Positions 1 to 8,725 of a stretch of 64,000 nucleotides of DNA are shown one piece after another; the stretch's first letter is position 1, and the number at the start of each line of letters is the position of its first letter. The notes beneath the pieces were generated by a model. It was not told the DNA's origin. It worked only from the letters and a program-made list of their open reading frames with translations, and did no database searches. The stretch is from the NCBI RefSeq assembly GCF_943734655.1, contig NC_071355.1:77141449-77205448 (forward strand). The letters run 5' to 3'. This DNA is from Sabethes cyaneus. Its lineage: Eukaryota; Arthropoda; Insecta; Diptera; Culicidae. Made by a program: the position numbers and the translations under genes.

Positions 1-37
1 AAGCTCTTGCTAAGGTTGTAGGTACTCGCACCCGTCA

Positions 38-500
38 TTGCTAAGGGGAAAAATGAAACACCGGAGAAGACAGTGGCAAGTGGCGGAGGCTCAGACCAAC
101 CACGCCTCAGCCAGTAAGATGGCGAAAAAAACCTCGGCGGGAAGCCAAAAGAGGTCGCGGCCACCAAAATCGGGAGTCGAAGAAGGTCAACAAAAAGGTC
201 GATGCGATGATGCTAAGCTGACAGACAAGCTGTCATATGCTTCCCTCTTACCTTATCTTTACCTCACAAGGTAAGGCGGACTCCGCGCCAGAAGAGCTCG
301 GGGCTAACGTAATGAAGACTCTAAGAACCCAAGCGGGCAAAATGTTCTGGAGAGCATGCCTCCCTAAGTGAGGCAGGCCAGGTCAAGACCAAGCTGCAAC
401 GCACTCTTGTCGAGTGTAAAAACCCTGATGTGGTCACTATGGTAGTTGACGTGCAAGGCATTCTGAGGGATCAGCCCAATATTGAGTTGACGCCTTCGTA
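38..500 (+). pseudogene. Degenerate retroelement ORF1-like fragment (tentative)
   Basis: The left edge carries short, frame-broken open stretches. The first (38-274) is very basic and rich in K, R, S and Q, as in nucleic-acid-binding ORF1/gag proteins of non-LTR elements. Other frames downstream to about 500 contain further open pieces with no recognisable motif. No zinc knuckle is visible in the window, so the assignment rests on composition and on the transposon-rich setting. It could equally be unrelated noncoding DNA. Confidence 0.2.
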
Positions 501-594
501 TATCAGATTGCGAAAAGAATCTTTCTTGTTATTTCTAATTTGTTCCGGGGATATTATCCTGGGATATTAGTAATTGTGTTTGGTCTATTGATAA

Positions 595-760
595 TGCGTA
601 AAATTTAAGTAAAAAGTTGTAGACTGAAGAAAATACTGCGTAAAATTTAAGTAAAAAGTTATAGACTGAAGAAAATACTGCGTAAAATTTAAGTAAAAAG
701 TTATAGACTGAAGAAAATACTGCGTAAAATTTAAGTAAAAAGTTATAGACTGAAGAAAAT
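595..760. repeat. 42-bp tandem repeat, four copies
   Basis: Four head-to-tail 42-bp units begin at 595, 637, 679 and 721. They differ by about one base (gtt-g-tag versus gtt-a-tag in the first). Because 42 is divisible by three, all frames stay open through the array and yield 14-residue periodic ORFs on the minus strand. These are a by-product of the repeat, not a gene. Confidence 0.95.
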
Positions 761-889
761 AACAATCGGTTGCGTTTTTCGTGATCAATACAATGGGAAA
801 ATATTCATTAAGTAGCTATTTTTTCGTATAAGCTAGGTATTTTCATCGCTGCGAATATTTTTTTTATCTACTGTCATTTATCTATCCCG

Positions 890-1115
890 CATTTTGCTGG
901 GATATCACTGTAACAATTAATCGTTATAGCATTGAAGCATTGGAAATACAAAAGAAACAGTAAAACTTTATTTAGAAAAATTTTAGATAATGACTAGTGG
1001 AGGTTATATTTTAAATGTTTCATATATACTTTGTCAAATTTTGCTCGGCTGAGACGCTGCTGTCAAATGAATCAAAATTGAGTCAAACTGCTCGAACCAT
1101 CCCTGAATGAAAGCT
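890..1115. repeat. Dispersed repeat fragment, copy 1
   Basis: The stretch around 955-1115 (ACTTTATTTAGAAAAATT, then the GGCTGAGACG and CTGTCAAATGAAT blocks) matches 20040-20175 in the foldback loop with scattered substitutions. At the second site the same sequence forms one half of a hairpin (19890-20083). This copy is therefore a piece of the same MITE-like family. No ORF is present. Confidence 0.6.
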
Positions 1116-1195
1116 GGTTTCTGATTGAACGTTTTCTCACAAGGCTGATAGTAGGTATTTGGTTTTTTAATTTGTTCCCCTATGTCAGAAAACTT

Positions 1196-1299
1196 CCCAA
1201 GTAACATTTGATGTATAATAGCTTATCAAACGCTTGTTCTATGAGAATTGGCTGTACAATAGTTTAATAAGCTGTTACACAACAAAAATGTTACTTGGG
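1196..1299. mobile_element. Hairpin MITE (CCCAAGTAAC family), about 104 bp
   Basis: The ends CCCAAGTAACATT and AATGTTACTTGGG are inverted repeats, and inner blocks (AGCTTATCAAACG...AATAAGCTG) also pair. A related hairpin lies at 35045-35180 with the same inner TAGCTTATCAA...TTGAATAAGCTA arms. It has no coding capacity. The target duplication could not be settled by eye. Confidence 0.7.
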
Positions 1300-1810
1300 T
1301 TGAAGCACTCTGAGATATCTATATATTTTAAATTTTTATATTTATTGGAAGTTTGCCCTTAGTTCAACTGTTAAGTTTGATATACGGAAATTTTACTATT
1401 TTACAAAGGTGAACTTGCAGAAACGTTACACAACTTTACCACGGTCAAAAAAATCTATTCGTGATATAAACTCACTCACTATCTTTAATGGTAGTTTAGC
1501 GATCCAGTAGTCGTAAACTCGAATCTTGAATCTCGGTTGCAAAAACATGTTGAAATCAACCGTTGGTGGCAAAGTCGTTTATGTAGAGTAGAAAATCTAT
1601 AGGCCTTGTTTGTTTTGAAATTTTTATAATAATTATGAATTAATTTTGAATCATCAAAAACTCGAAAATTATTATTCGCGAATCAACGAAGAAGTGTAGA
1701 AATGTTTGATTTTTATATTCGAGCAATTTTTTTGACCGTGATTTTTCAAACCTAATTATAGATAGATATACGTACTTTATCATGCTTATATAGGACAATA
1801 GGTATGTATA
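1300..1810. other. AT-rich noncoding stretch, nothing recognised
   Basis: Only short ORFs, no splice-consistent exon and no inverted or tandem repeat could be supported here. It lies in the presumed next intron or 3' portion of the minus-strand P/E/K-rich gene. Confidence 0.5.
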
Positions 1811-3075
1811 TAGGGTGTTCAATAAGTTCGAATACAACTTTTCATGGTTGTGTAAGTGCGCATCATGTGCATTCTGTGTATTGGTATTGGTGTCAGCTTT
1901 AGCCTTATATATAGGCCAATATATAGGTCAAATTTATATATATAAAATGTCGACTTGATGTCATTTGTTATTTGTTCACCGCGCGCGATGAAGGAATACC
2001 GCAACGTCATAGTAAAGTTGTTTGCGAGAGGTGAGCGACCCGGCGACATATTTCGGCGGTTGAAATCCCACGGGGTGAAACGGAATTTCATCTATAACAC
2101 TATCCGACGGTACCGGGAGACGGGATCGGTCAAGGACCGTGCTAGAGCCGGGCGGCCGCCGTGGCGAGGATGCCAGCAGCCATCAAGGTGGTGAGGGAGC
2201 GGGTTCGTCGAAAAATGAACCGCTCGATCCGGAAGACCGCTGTTGACCTGGATGTGTCGATCGGGACAGCCCACACCATCATGGCGAAGGACCTGGGATG
2301 CAAGCTGTACAAGAAACGCAAGGTTCATTGGTTAACGGAGGCTACAACGAAGAAGAGGCTGGACAGAGCAAAACTGATACTTTCGCGGCATGCTGGTCAG
2401 GAGTTCGTGTTTTCTGATGAGAAACTCTTCATCTTGCAACAGCCGCACAATGTCCAAAATGATCGGCTGTGGGCACCGACGTTGGCCAGCATCCCCCCGT
2501 CCCACATAAATATCCCACGGTTCCAGAGCGCCCCGTCGGTGATGGTTTGGGGGACCATAAACAAGCGTGAGAAGCTTCCACTGGTATTTAGCGAGATTAA
2601 CGTGAAAATCAACGCCGCGTACTGGCGCCTGGCACTTCGTGGCCTCTACGGGAAAGATCATTACGTCTTTCAACAGGACGGCACACCGGCCCACACGACG
2701 AATATCGTCCAAGCGTGGTGTCGGGAGAATTTGACTGATTTTCTCGATAAGACTTTGTGGCCTCCCAGATCTTACTCCCCTGGACTTTTAAGTACGGTCG
2801 TACATGCTGGCCAAGCAGAGTGAACATAAAGTGAACGCTAAGGACCAATTTAAGAAGCTCATTTCCAAGATCTGGGACGAGATGCCCATGGACCAGGAGC
2901 GTACCGCGTGTGATTCTTTTGAGAAACGTTTCAAGCTCGCCATAAAGCACAAAGGGGGGGGGGGGTGCTTTCGTAAAGATTCTCAATAAAGACTGCTTCA
3001 ATAAAAATTGACTCAGAAAATATTATCTTGTATTTTCATATTTTAAAAGTGTATTCGAACTTATTGAACACCCTG
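1811..3075 (+). mobile_element. Tc1/mariner-type transposon, inactive
   Basis: The terminal inverted repeats are visible directly: GGGTGTTCAATAAGTTCG at the left and its complement ending in CACCCTG at the right (about 25 bp). The element is flanked by TA on both sides (1809-1810 and 3076-3077), the hallmark target duplication of the superfamily. Its length of about 1.27 kb is normal for mariner-like elements. It carries one transposase gene with several frameshifts, so it is a dead copy. It lies downstream of the 3120-3252 exon of the P/E/K-rich gene, probably inside that gene's next intron. Confidence 0.93.
1955..2989 (+). pseudogene. Mariner-like transposase, frameshifted
   Basis: Three overlapping frames make up one transposase. 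The N-terminal paired-type helix-turn-helix reads from 1955 in one frame (region ending RAGRPP). The reading moves to another frame near 2161 for the second HTH and the catalytic core, and again after about 2770 for the C-terminal tail (2804-2989). The catalytic signatures FSDEKLF (first Asp) and FQQDGTPAHT (second Asp) are present. The third acidic residue should follow WPPRS, where the frame breaks, so its spacing (DD34D, DD37D or another class) cannot be read. A ten-base G run near 2955-2965 is another likely break point. The protein would have bound the flanking inverted repeats and cut at TA sites; this copy cannot. Confidence 0.9.
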
Positions 3076-3119
3076 TATATTCGTTCGAGTATTTAGGAGA
3101 AATAAAAGCGTTAACTTAC

Positions 3120-3252
3120 TTGAGTTTCTCTATTACTTGCTTCTGCTTTACCGAGATATCATCCTTTTTAAAATCCGGTGGTGGTACTAATTTAGGTGGT
3201 GGAGGCGGTGGCGGGGGAATATTTGATTTCGGCATTGGCGGAGGCGGTGGTA
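3120..3252 (-). CDS. P/E/K-rich protein, exon 2 (proline-rich)
   Basis: This internal exon was recognised from splice signals rather than ORF length. On the minus strand a polypyrimidine tract and TTCCATTCCAG acceptor precede 3252, and a GTAAGT donor follows 3120. Its 133 bp (2 + 43 codons + 2) encode two runs of prolines (PPPPPMPK and a stretch of eight prolines) followed by a charged segment (KKDDISVKQKQ). The phase (1) matches the donor at 7332, joining codon A|TA (Ile), which supports the pair as one transcript. Poly-proline segments of this type bind profilin, SH3 or WW domains in many cytoskeletal proteins, but no partner can be named here. The gene continues leftwards out of the window. 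Confidence 0.7.
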
Positions 3253-5764
3253 CTGGAATGGAAAAAGGATAAGTTAAAGTTTTTCTGTTGCCGGGTGACG
3301 TTCCAATAACTTAAACTATTTTAAACTTAAGACCAATATAAATACGAAAGAATATTTCTAACAAAGTAAGTTCATTTCACAAAAGTACAAGTGGCATTTC
3401 ACAAAACTATCATGGCTTAAACAGTTTATGATAAATCTTTTTTAAAATACCGTGTCGATGTCAAGATCAGTATTTCGTCTAATTTTATCACGGTAGAAAG
3501 AACGCGAATTTTTACTAATTGCAAAACCTCATCAGTTAATGCACTTTCTCATTACAAACAGCCAATATCGCACGCTTGAAAATACCGGCGATCTCGGTCA
3601 ACCACCTGGTAGTTGATTTGTAAATTGAATTTTATTTTGGCTCTTTTTGCATATTTAAGGCACACAGTAATATGCCATATATCATAGTTGTAGATCAAGG
3701 AGACCAGCAGAGATCCGCAACCTGATTTTTTGTTCATCGAGTTCCTTTCTCAAAGTTTTAGGGAATATTTATACTAATATGCAATACTATTATGCTAATT
3801 ATGTAATACTATAAATAAGTTCCTTCATCTTGCCATTACTTAAGATGATCGTCTTTATCGTCGATGGTTGACGACTCTTCATTGACAACATTGATCGCGG
3901 ATATTCTTTACAGGGTAAACAACTTACGATGGGTGGTGTTCATTGCGAATAGCCAGTAGTATATATGCAATACCCACCGTGTCAATACAAGCGCGCAAAA
4001 TTCCGCATTGACAGAGCGAACTCGTCGGGGATACACACTAATCGATTAGCATAATTTCATGGTTAGCGAATTGCAACTGTGGCAACTTTGCATCGGGTAT
4101 TTTGACTATTTTATCTCGCACCGCCAGTTGACTGATAGATCATTGAACCCGAAACTGTGATTAGCGCAGGCAATGTATACTGTTGATTGTGAATTCCTTT
4201 TTAAATGTTTAATTTTGCGTTGCTTATCGAGAAAAGCTTATAACCTTGTTGTACAGATAAATTTCGTTTCAAGAGTGAGCTGTTCAAGTAAGATTTTTAA
4301 CTGAGTAATATAAATAAATCACATCTATGTAATAGAAAATCAATAAAAGAAATCCACTTTTTGAGGTAAAATTATTGAGATTACTTAAAAAAGGTACCCC
4401 GGGGCAAGTGGGACCTAAAAATTGCATAGTTAGGGTTCATTCGGTTGTGTAATCCACACCTGTGATTAATTTAAAATTCTTGAAGCAAAGAAACTCTCCA
4501 GTGGTATCACTTCGATGGTTTAATTACAAGGCCTGTCGACAATAGGCTGACAGTTTGTTTTGTTTTTCCCGTGTAAATCTTATGGAAGCATTTGCTCTAA
4601 CTGTTTTATTTGTCAAATTATATAACTTGTTATAGTGTGTAACTTGTTGACACACTAATTATGTTTACCCACTGCCAGAAAAACATGTACTTTTACGAAC
4701 GCCTGGAACAAAAATGTCATCTATAGAAAGGTGCATATACATGAACGTTGCCTTGGATACGTGTAAACAAACGGCAGGGATACCTCGATATAAGATAATT
4801 TTTTTACACCTAATTTTCATTGAAAACCATCAATTTTAGAATATTTACATTCACTTTATGTGTTTCAGACAAGGTATATATTTGCTGTTGTTGTCTTTTA
4901 TACGTGTCAGATTGTGTTCGTCGCACGCGGTAATCTAGTGTGCTATGCGTGATGTATGAATTCGTGCAATTTTCTGGTACTAATTCAACACCCAACACGA
5001 TACGTTTAAAAGTAAATTGCAACGGAACTAAGAAATAGGCATTCCACGTCAAAGAACGAATTTTAGAATTGTAGAGCTTCAAATTGTTAAATGAAAGCAG
5101 TCAGTTTTATCACATCTTTTTGGAGAATAAAAGGAGATAAAAACGCCTTGAGAAGACTTATTTCGAAGCTTTTTGCGTCTAAAAATTTACTGAAGTTTTA
5201 GGAGCTTCTTAGTACACTCAAAATATTCTGCACATAACTAACAGTAAATTTCCATATGATTACCATGTGCCGCATATAACCCTAGGATTGGACCTAGCCC
5301 CGATGATGGGTAACATCTACCCGAAACCGGTTGGCGAATAAGGTAAATACTCATTTTTATTTTGTAAGAAAAATAAGTGATAGTAATACATCCTTTTTTC
5401 ATGAAATTGCTGAGCAAGAATAAGCAAGTTGTTTTTTATTTGAGTTGGTATCAGTAAAAGTCAGCTATAAGAGAAAATATTAATTTTAACGTATACATGG
5501 CCTAGTTTATAGGTTTTCGGTAGTATTGAACTATGCATAATTTCTTGTAATGCCATTCTATTTGATTCATATCAATTAAGTTTAGTTGAATCATCGATTT
5601 TTTATTAAATAACTGTTGACAGGTAAAACCAATTCTTACGAAATTTTGCAAATATATTCACAGTGTTAAAAAGTCCGTTTGATGCTAACATAATTGGAAT
5701 TAGGTAAATCATCTTGGCTACAATCGTTATATATTATTGCACATTTTAATTTGTTGAAAACGAT

Positions 5765-6200
5765 TGCTCATAACTTTTATATTACATGTACAATCAAAAA
5801 ATAATTCAATAGTGATCTAGGAGGGTATGTTACCTTTCAAATAAGACTAATAGCGCGTAAATTGGTTTAACCATCTCGAAGAAACAGGTGATAATTATTA
5901 CCTAGTCAAAACACGTTTTAAGCATAGCTTTTAAACCACTTATTTATTTTCAATAAAACTTCCTAGGAAACTTCATGATATCAAGTCTCATTTGATACTA
6001 AGATCGTTGAAATCGGTTGTGTGGTTCCGGAAAAAATCGTGTCACATAGTTTTCACATTTCTGCTTATAACTGTTAAACGAAACGTCGGACCATGAAACA
6101 ATTCAATACTGATCTACTAGGCAATAATACCTTTCAAACAAAAATAATAGCCGATGAATTGATTCAGACATCTCCGAGAAACAGGCGATAGAAAATAAGT
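5765..6200. repeat. Diverged duplicated block, spacing about 300 bp
   Basis: Two segments, around 5765-5905 and 6065-6200, share a series of blocks (AATTCAATA-TGATCTA, ACCTTTCAAA, AATAGC, GAGAAACAGG) in the same order at a spacing of about 300 bp. Similarity is moderate, so this is an old tandem duplication or two adjacent pieces of one repeat family. Confidence 0.5.
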
Positions 6201-6279
6201 GTCGATTAGTATATATGACTCGACCCCTCGAGCCTTGAATCAATTTCATGTTTTTCGACCAATTTCCAAACCTGCAAGC

Positions 6280-6480
6280 AAAGCCATGGGTTTATACCGT
6301 CTTTAGACATTACCCTTCTTTATCGACAGACTTCGCAGCCGGCTGTTAGAGTACAGGAAAATTACGGGGCCAGTGCAACGATCCTTTTGACTCTAACTAG
6401 CAAGCACCGCCTAGCCGAGATTCGAACATACGACGACTAGCTTGTTAGACCAGCATCGTACCTTGAAGTTAACTGGGCAG
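6280..6480 (-). mobile_element. tRNA-derived SINE (Feilai-like), copy 1
   Basis: Read on the minus strand, a tRNA-like head with a B-box-like GTTCGAATC starts near 6480. It is followed by a shared body (TTTTCCTGTACTCTAACAGC) and a tail ending AACCCATGGCTTTGCTT. The same head and body recur at 6525-6735 and, in pieces, at 40025-40460. Feilai is the known abundant Aedes SINE with this architecture; the family name is inferred, not checked. Confidence 0.65.
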
Positions 6481-6524
6481 CATTTCCAAATCTGTGTTTT
6501 AGTATAATAAAGGTAAAAAGGTAG

Positions 6525-6735
6525 GGTAAAGCAAAGCCTAGGTGCTACATTCCGTTATCGAAACTTGACCTTCTGTTTTTATACGACAGACTTCGCAGCC
6601 AGCTGTTAGAGTACAGGACAATTGCAGGGCCAGTTGCTACCATCCTATTGACTCTAACAGCCTCTCCAAGCCGAGATTCGAACATACGACGACTGGCTGA
6701 TTAGGCCGGCATCATACCTCGAGGCCAACTGGGAG
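6525..6735 (-). mobile_element. tRNA-derived SINE, copy 2
   Basis: This second copy has the same orientation as the one ending at 6480 and shares GACAGACTTCGCAGCC, GTTAGAGTACAGGA, GCCGAGATTCGAACAT and ACGACGACT blocks on the plus strand. It has a B-box-like GTTCGAATC on the minus strand. Substitutions between the two copies show they are independent or old insertions. Confidence 0.65.
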
Positions 6736-7331
6736 GTAGGGTACGGGAGGGAATTTTCAGGCCATTAAGCGATTGAATCTATTTTTTCGGTTTATGCCAG
6801 GTTTTAGTGGAAGAACAGATGGTTTTGATATTCTTTAATGGCGAAAGAAAGAAAAAATAGGTTGAATTTAGAAATATGCCGAAAATACTTTCCCGTACCC
6901 TAATTCGATATAAGACAATTTTTTTGAAATTAAAAATTGTCTTATAACGAGTGCCGCGATTGAATAAGTTAAAGTTTTTCCTCTTTGCGAGTACTTTGAC
7001 GGGTAAAATTGTCGAAAAAATAAGTAGAACCGGAAATGGTAAAATATAGTTTAAATGAGCATCAATTTTATGCTTTATTGGAATTTGTAACAAACAAACC
7101 ATTTGAGCCATGAAAGATTATAAATTATATCTTGCGAGGGTTTGACACTGCTGCATTTTGAACTGCAAAACTGCATTGTGTAACTGCGTACGAATTGTTT
7201 TTACATTAATTATTACTTTACCCGTTGAGCAATAATAATATAGTTAGACCTCGTGTTTTGCTATCAAAACAGCTGGATAATTAAGTACTGTATACTAAAT
7301 ATACTAGAGCAAATATTCCGGTAATACTCAC

Positions 7332-8289
7332 TTCTTTTACTGCTCTCCGATTTCAACATCGAGGGTTTGTGTGGATAGGCTTCCTCTTTCTTTGGCACAT
7401 CTTCCAGCAGCGGTTTCTCCACCCTTTTTAGCTGAACTTCCGGCAGTTTCTCCTTAAGCCGGGGTGCCTTAAGATTTGATGGAACCTTTCTCAATTGTAT
7501 ACGGAAATTCTTCGGTTCCGGTGACGGTGACTTTTCCTTAACCTGCTCAGACGGTTGTCGAGTCACTTTTTTCAGTGGAGGTTTAATGAATGTTTTTGGT
7601 TCCGGCGATGACGATTTTTCCGATTTAGAGGACTTGCTATCGTCGGTTTTCTCCGGACTCTTGGTAACTTTTTTCAATTGGACCGGAATTTTTGGCTTCG
7701 GAGGAGACGGCTCACGTTTTGGAGGGGGCTTTTTAACCGGTGGCGGAGGAGGAGGTGTTTCCTCCTCGGATTCGGTTTCCGTTTCTGTCTCATATTCGGT
7801 GCTGCCTTCTTCCTCTTCTTCTTCTTCCTCCTCTTCTTCCTCTTCCTCCTCCTCTTCTGATTCTGGGGATGGTTCCTTTTTCGGTGTTGGTTTAGCTTTA
7901 GCTGCTTCTCTAAGTACTGTCATTTGTGGTGTAGTAGTTTTGGTCAACGGTTCTGGCTTATTTGGCTTAACGAGAGGTGGAGGAACAGGCTTTTTCTGTT
8001 GCACCACAATTGGGACCTTGATTTCTTTCGATTGTAGTTTAGCAGCTTTTGCGGGTTCCCCATTTTCCTTCGCCACCGCAGTGACAGTGGCTGGGGCCGC
8101 TTTCTTTGGTATTGGTGCCGTTTTGCTTTCTGTTGTAGCAGTTTTCGGAACAGGTTTGGAGTCCTTCGGGGGCTCAGAGGAGGTTGAACCTGTTGAATTT
8201 TTCCTTGCCCACGCCGGTGGAACGTTCTTATTCACTGTTTCTAGTCTGTCTTTCAGCCAAGGAGGTCGATTGCTCCCATTGACTGGCAT
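7332..8289 (-). CDS. P/E/K-rich protein, first coding exon
   Basis: The product is unrecognised. From the ATG at 8289 this exon encodes 319 codons plus one base, ending at a GTGAGT donor (7331-7326). An in-frame ATG at 8322 adds 11 residues, but 8289 gives a folded-looking start (MPVNGSNRPPWLKDRL). The rest is low complexity: a K/P/A/T-rich part, an unbroken run of glutamates (around residues 145-165), a YETETETE segment, a proline run, then several units with the pattern SPEPK-x-F followed by L-K/R-K-V. Composition resembles PEVK-like spring segments of titin-family muscle proteins, but no Ig, FN3 or kinase domain lies in the window, so that is only a possibility. The antisense strand is also open for 254 codons; this is a shadow of the GAA/GAG and CCA/CCG bias. 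A 21.9-kb foldback is inserted 300 bp upstream. Confidence 0.75.
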
Positions 8290-8589
8290 GGTATCACTAA
8301 CTACAAAGCTGCAGCAGAACAACTATGCGTTAACACCGTACAATCACTGAATCACCAGTTCGGTTGTTTCAACTTCTCTGTCAAACAAAATTTCAAGCAT
8401 TTTTCAGGAAACGAATTAACGAAGTATATTTACGAAAACAGCGATTACACCTAAATACCTAAATAGCTACGTGCCCGTGAAGCGTTCACTGTGGGAAAAT
8501 TGTTTTACGAGCAAACAGCACGAGAGGATATAGTTCAAACCTACGATTGATCGCTCAGCGGTTAACAATCCTGAGCAGCTCTACGCCGA
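8290..8589 (-). promoter_or_regulatory. Residual 5' leader/promoter of the P/E/K-rich gene
   Basis: Only 300 bp of native upstream sequence remain between the start codon and the foldback insertion. A possible acceptor (TTCTGCTGCAG) lies about 19 bases upstream of the ATG at 8289, so this could be part of an intron or a 5' UTR. No clear TATA box or initiator was identified. Confidence 0.3.
8581..8589 (+). repeat. Target-site duplication of foldback, left copy
   Basis: CTACGCCGA directly precedes the left terminus (ATGTCCCTAAAGC) and is repeated exactly at 30479-30487, directly after the right terminus. Nine base pairs is the duplication length of Drosophila FB elements and of many MULE transposons. 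Confidence 0.9.
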
Positions 8590-8725
8590 ATGTCCCTAAA
8601 GCTGGCAGTACAAAGTTAGCAGAACATTAGTAGCAACATTCAGTTAATTGATGCTCAATTAATGCTAATTAATGCTCCTAATGACGAATTTAATGCTCCA
8701 TTGTTTCATAGGAAAAAACAATGCA
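8590..8725. repeat. Left outer cap of the foldback
   Basis: This unique terminal segment lies outside the tandem array. It includes a CTAAAGCTGGCAGTACAAAG block resembling part of the 175-bp unit and several TTAATGCT words. It matches the right cap (30343-30478, inverted) with about one mismatch, much closer than expected if the arms were merely ancient duplicates. It is the likely transposase-binding terminus. Confidence 0.85.

Larger units (their letters stand above)
3253..7331 (-). other. 4.1-kb intron of the P/E/K-rich gene
   Basis: This is the intron between the two phase-matched exons (donor GTGAGT at 7331-7326, acceptor CAG at 3255-3253). It is AT-rich and contains two SINE copies (6280-6480, 6525-6735) and a diverged duplicated block (5765-6200). 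Long stretches (3260-5760 and 6740-7330) show no ORF or repeat I could support. Confidence 0.6.

Noticed and set aside
4370..5345. Possible small element near GGTACCCCGGGGCAAG and the CCCGATGATGGGTA region
   Set aside because: I could not find matching inverted or direct repeats to define ends.
7586..8350. A 254-codon plus-strand ORF opposite the P/E/K-rich exon
   Set aside because: It is rich in S/G/F/V as the complement of E/P/K codons; the minus strand has the splice signals and phase match.
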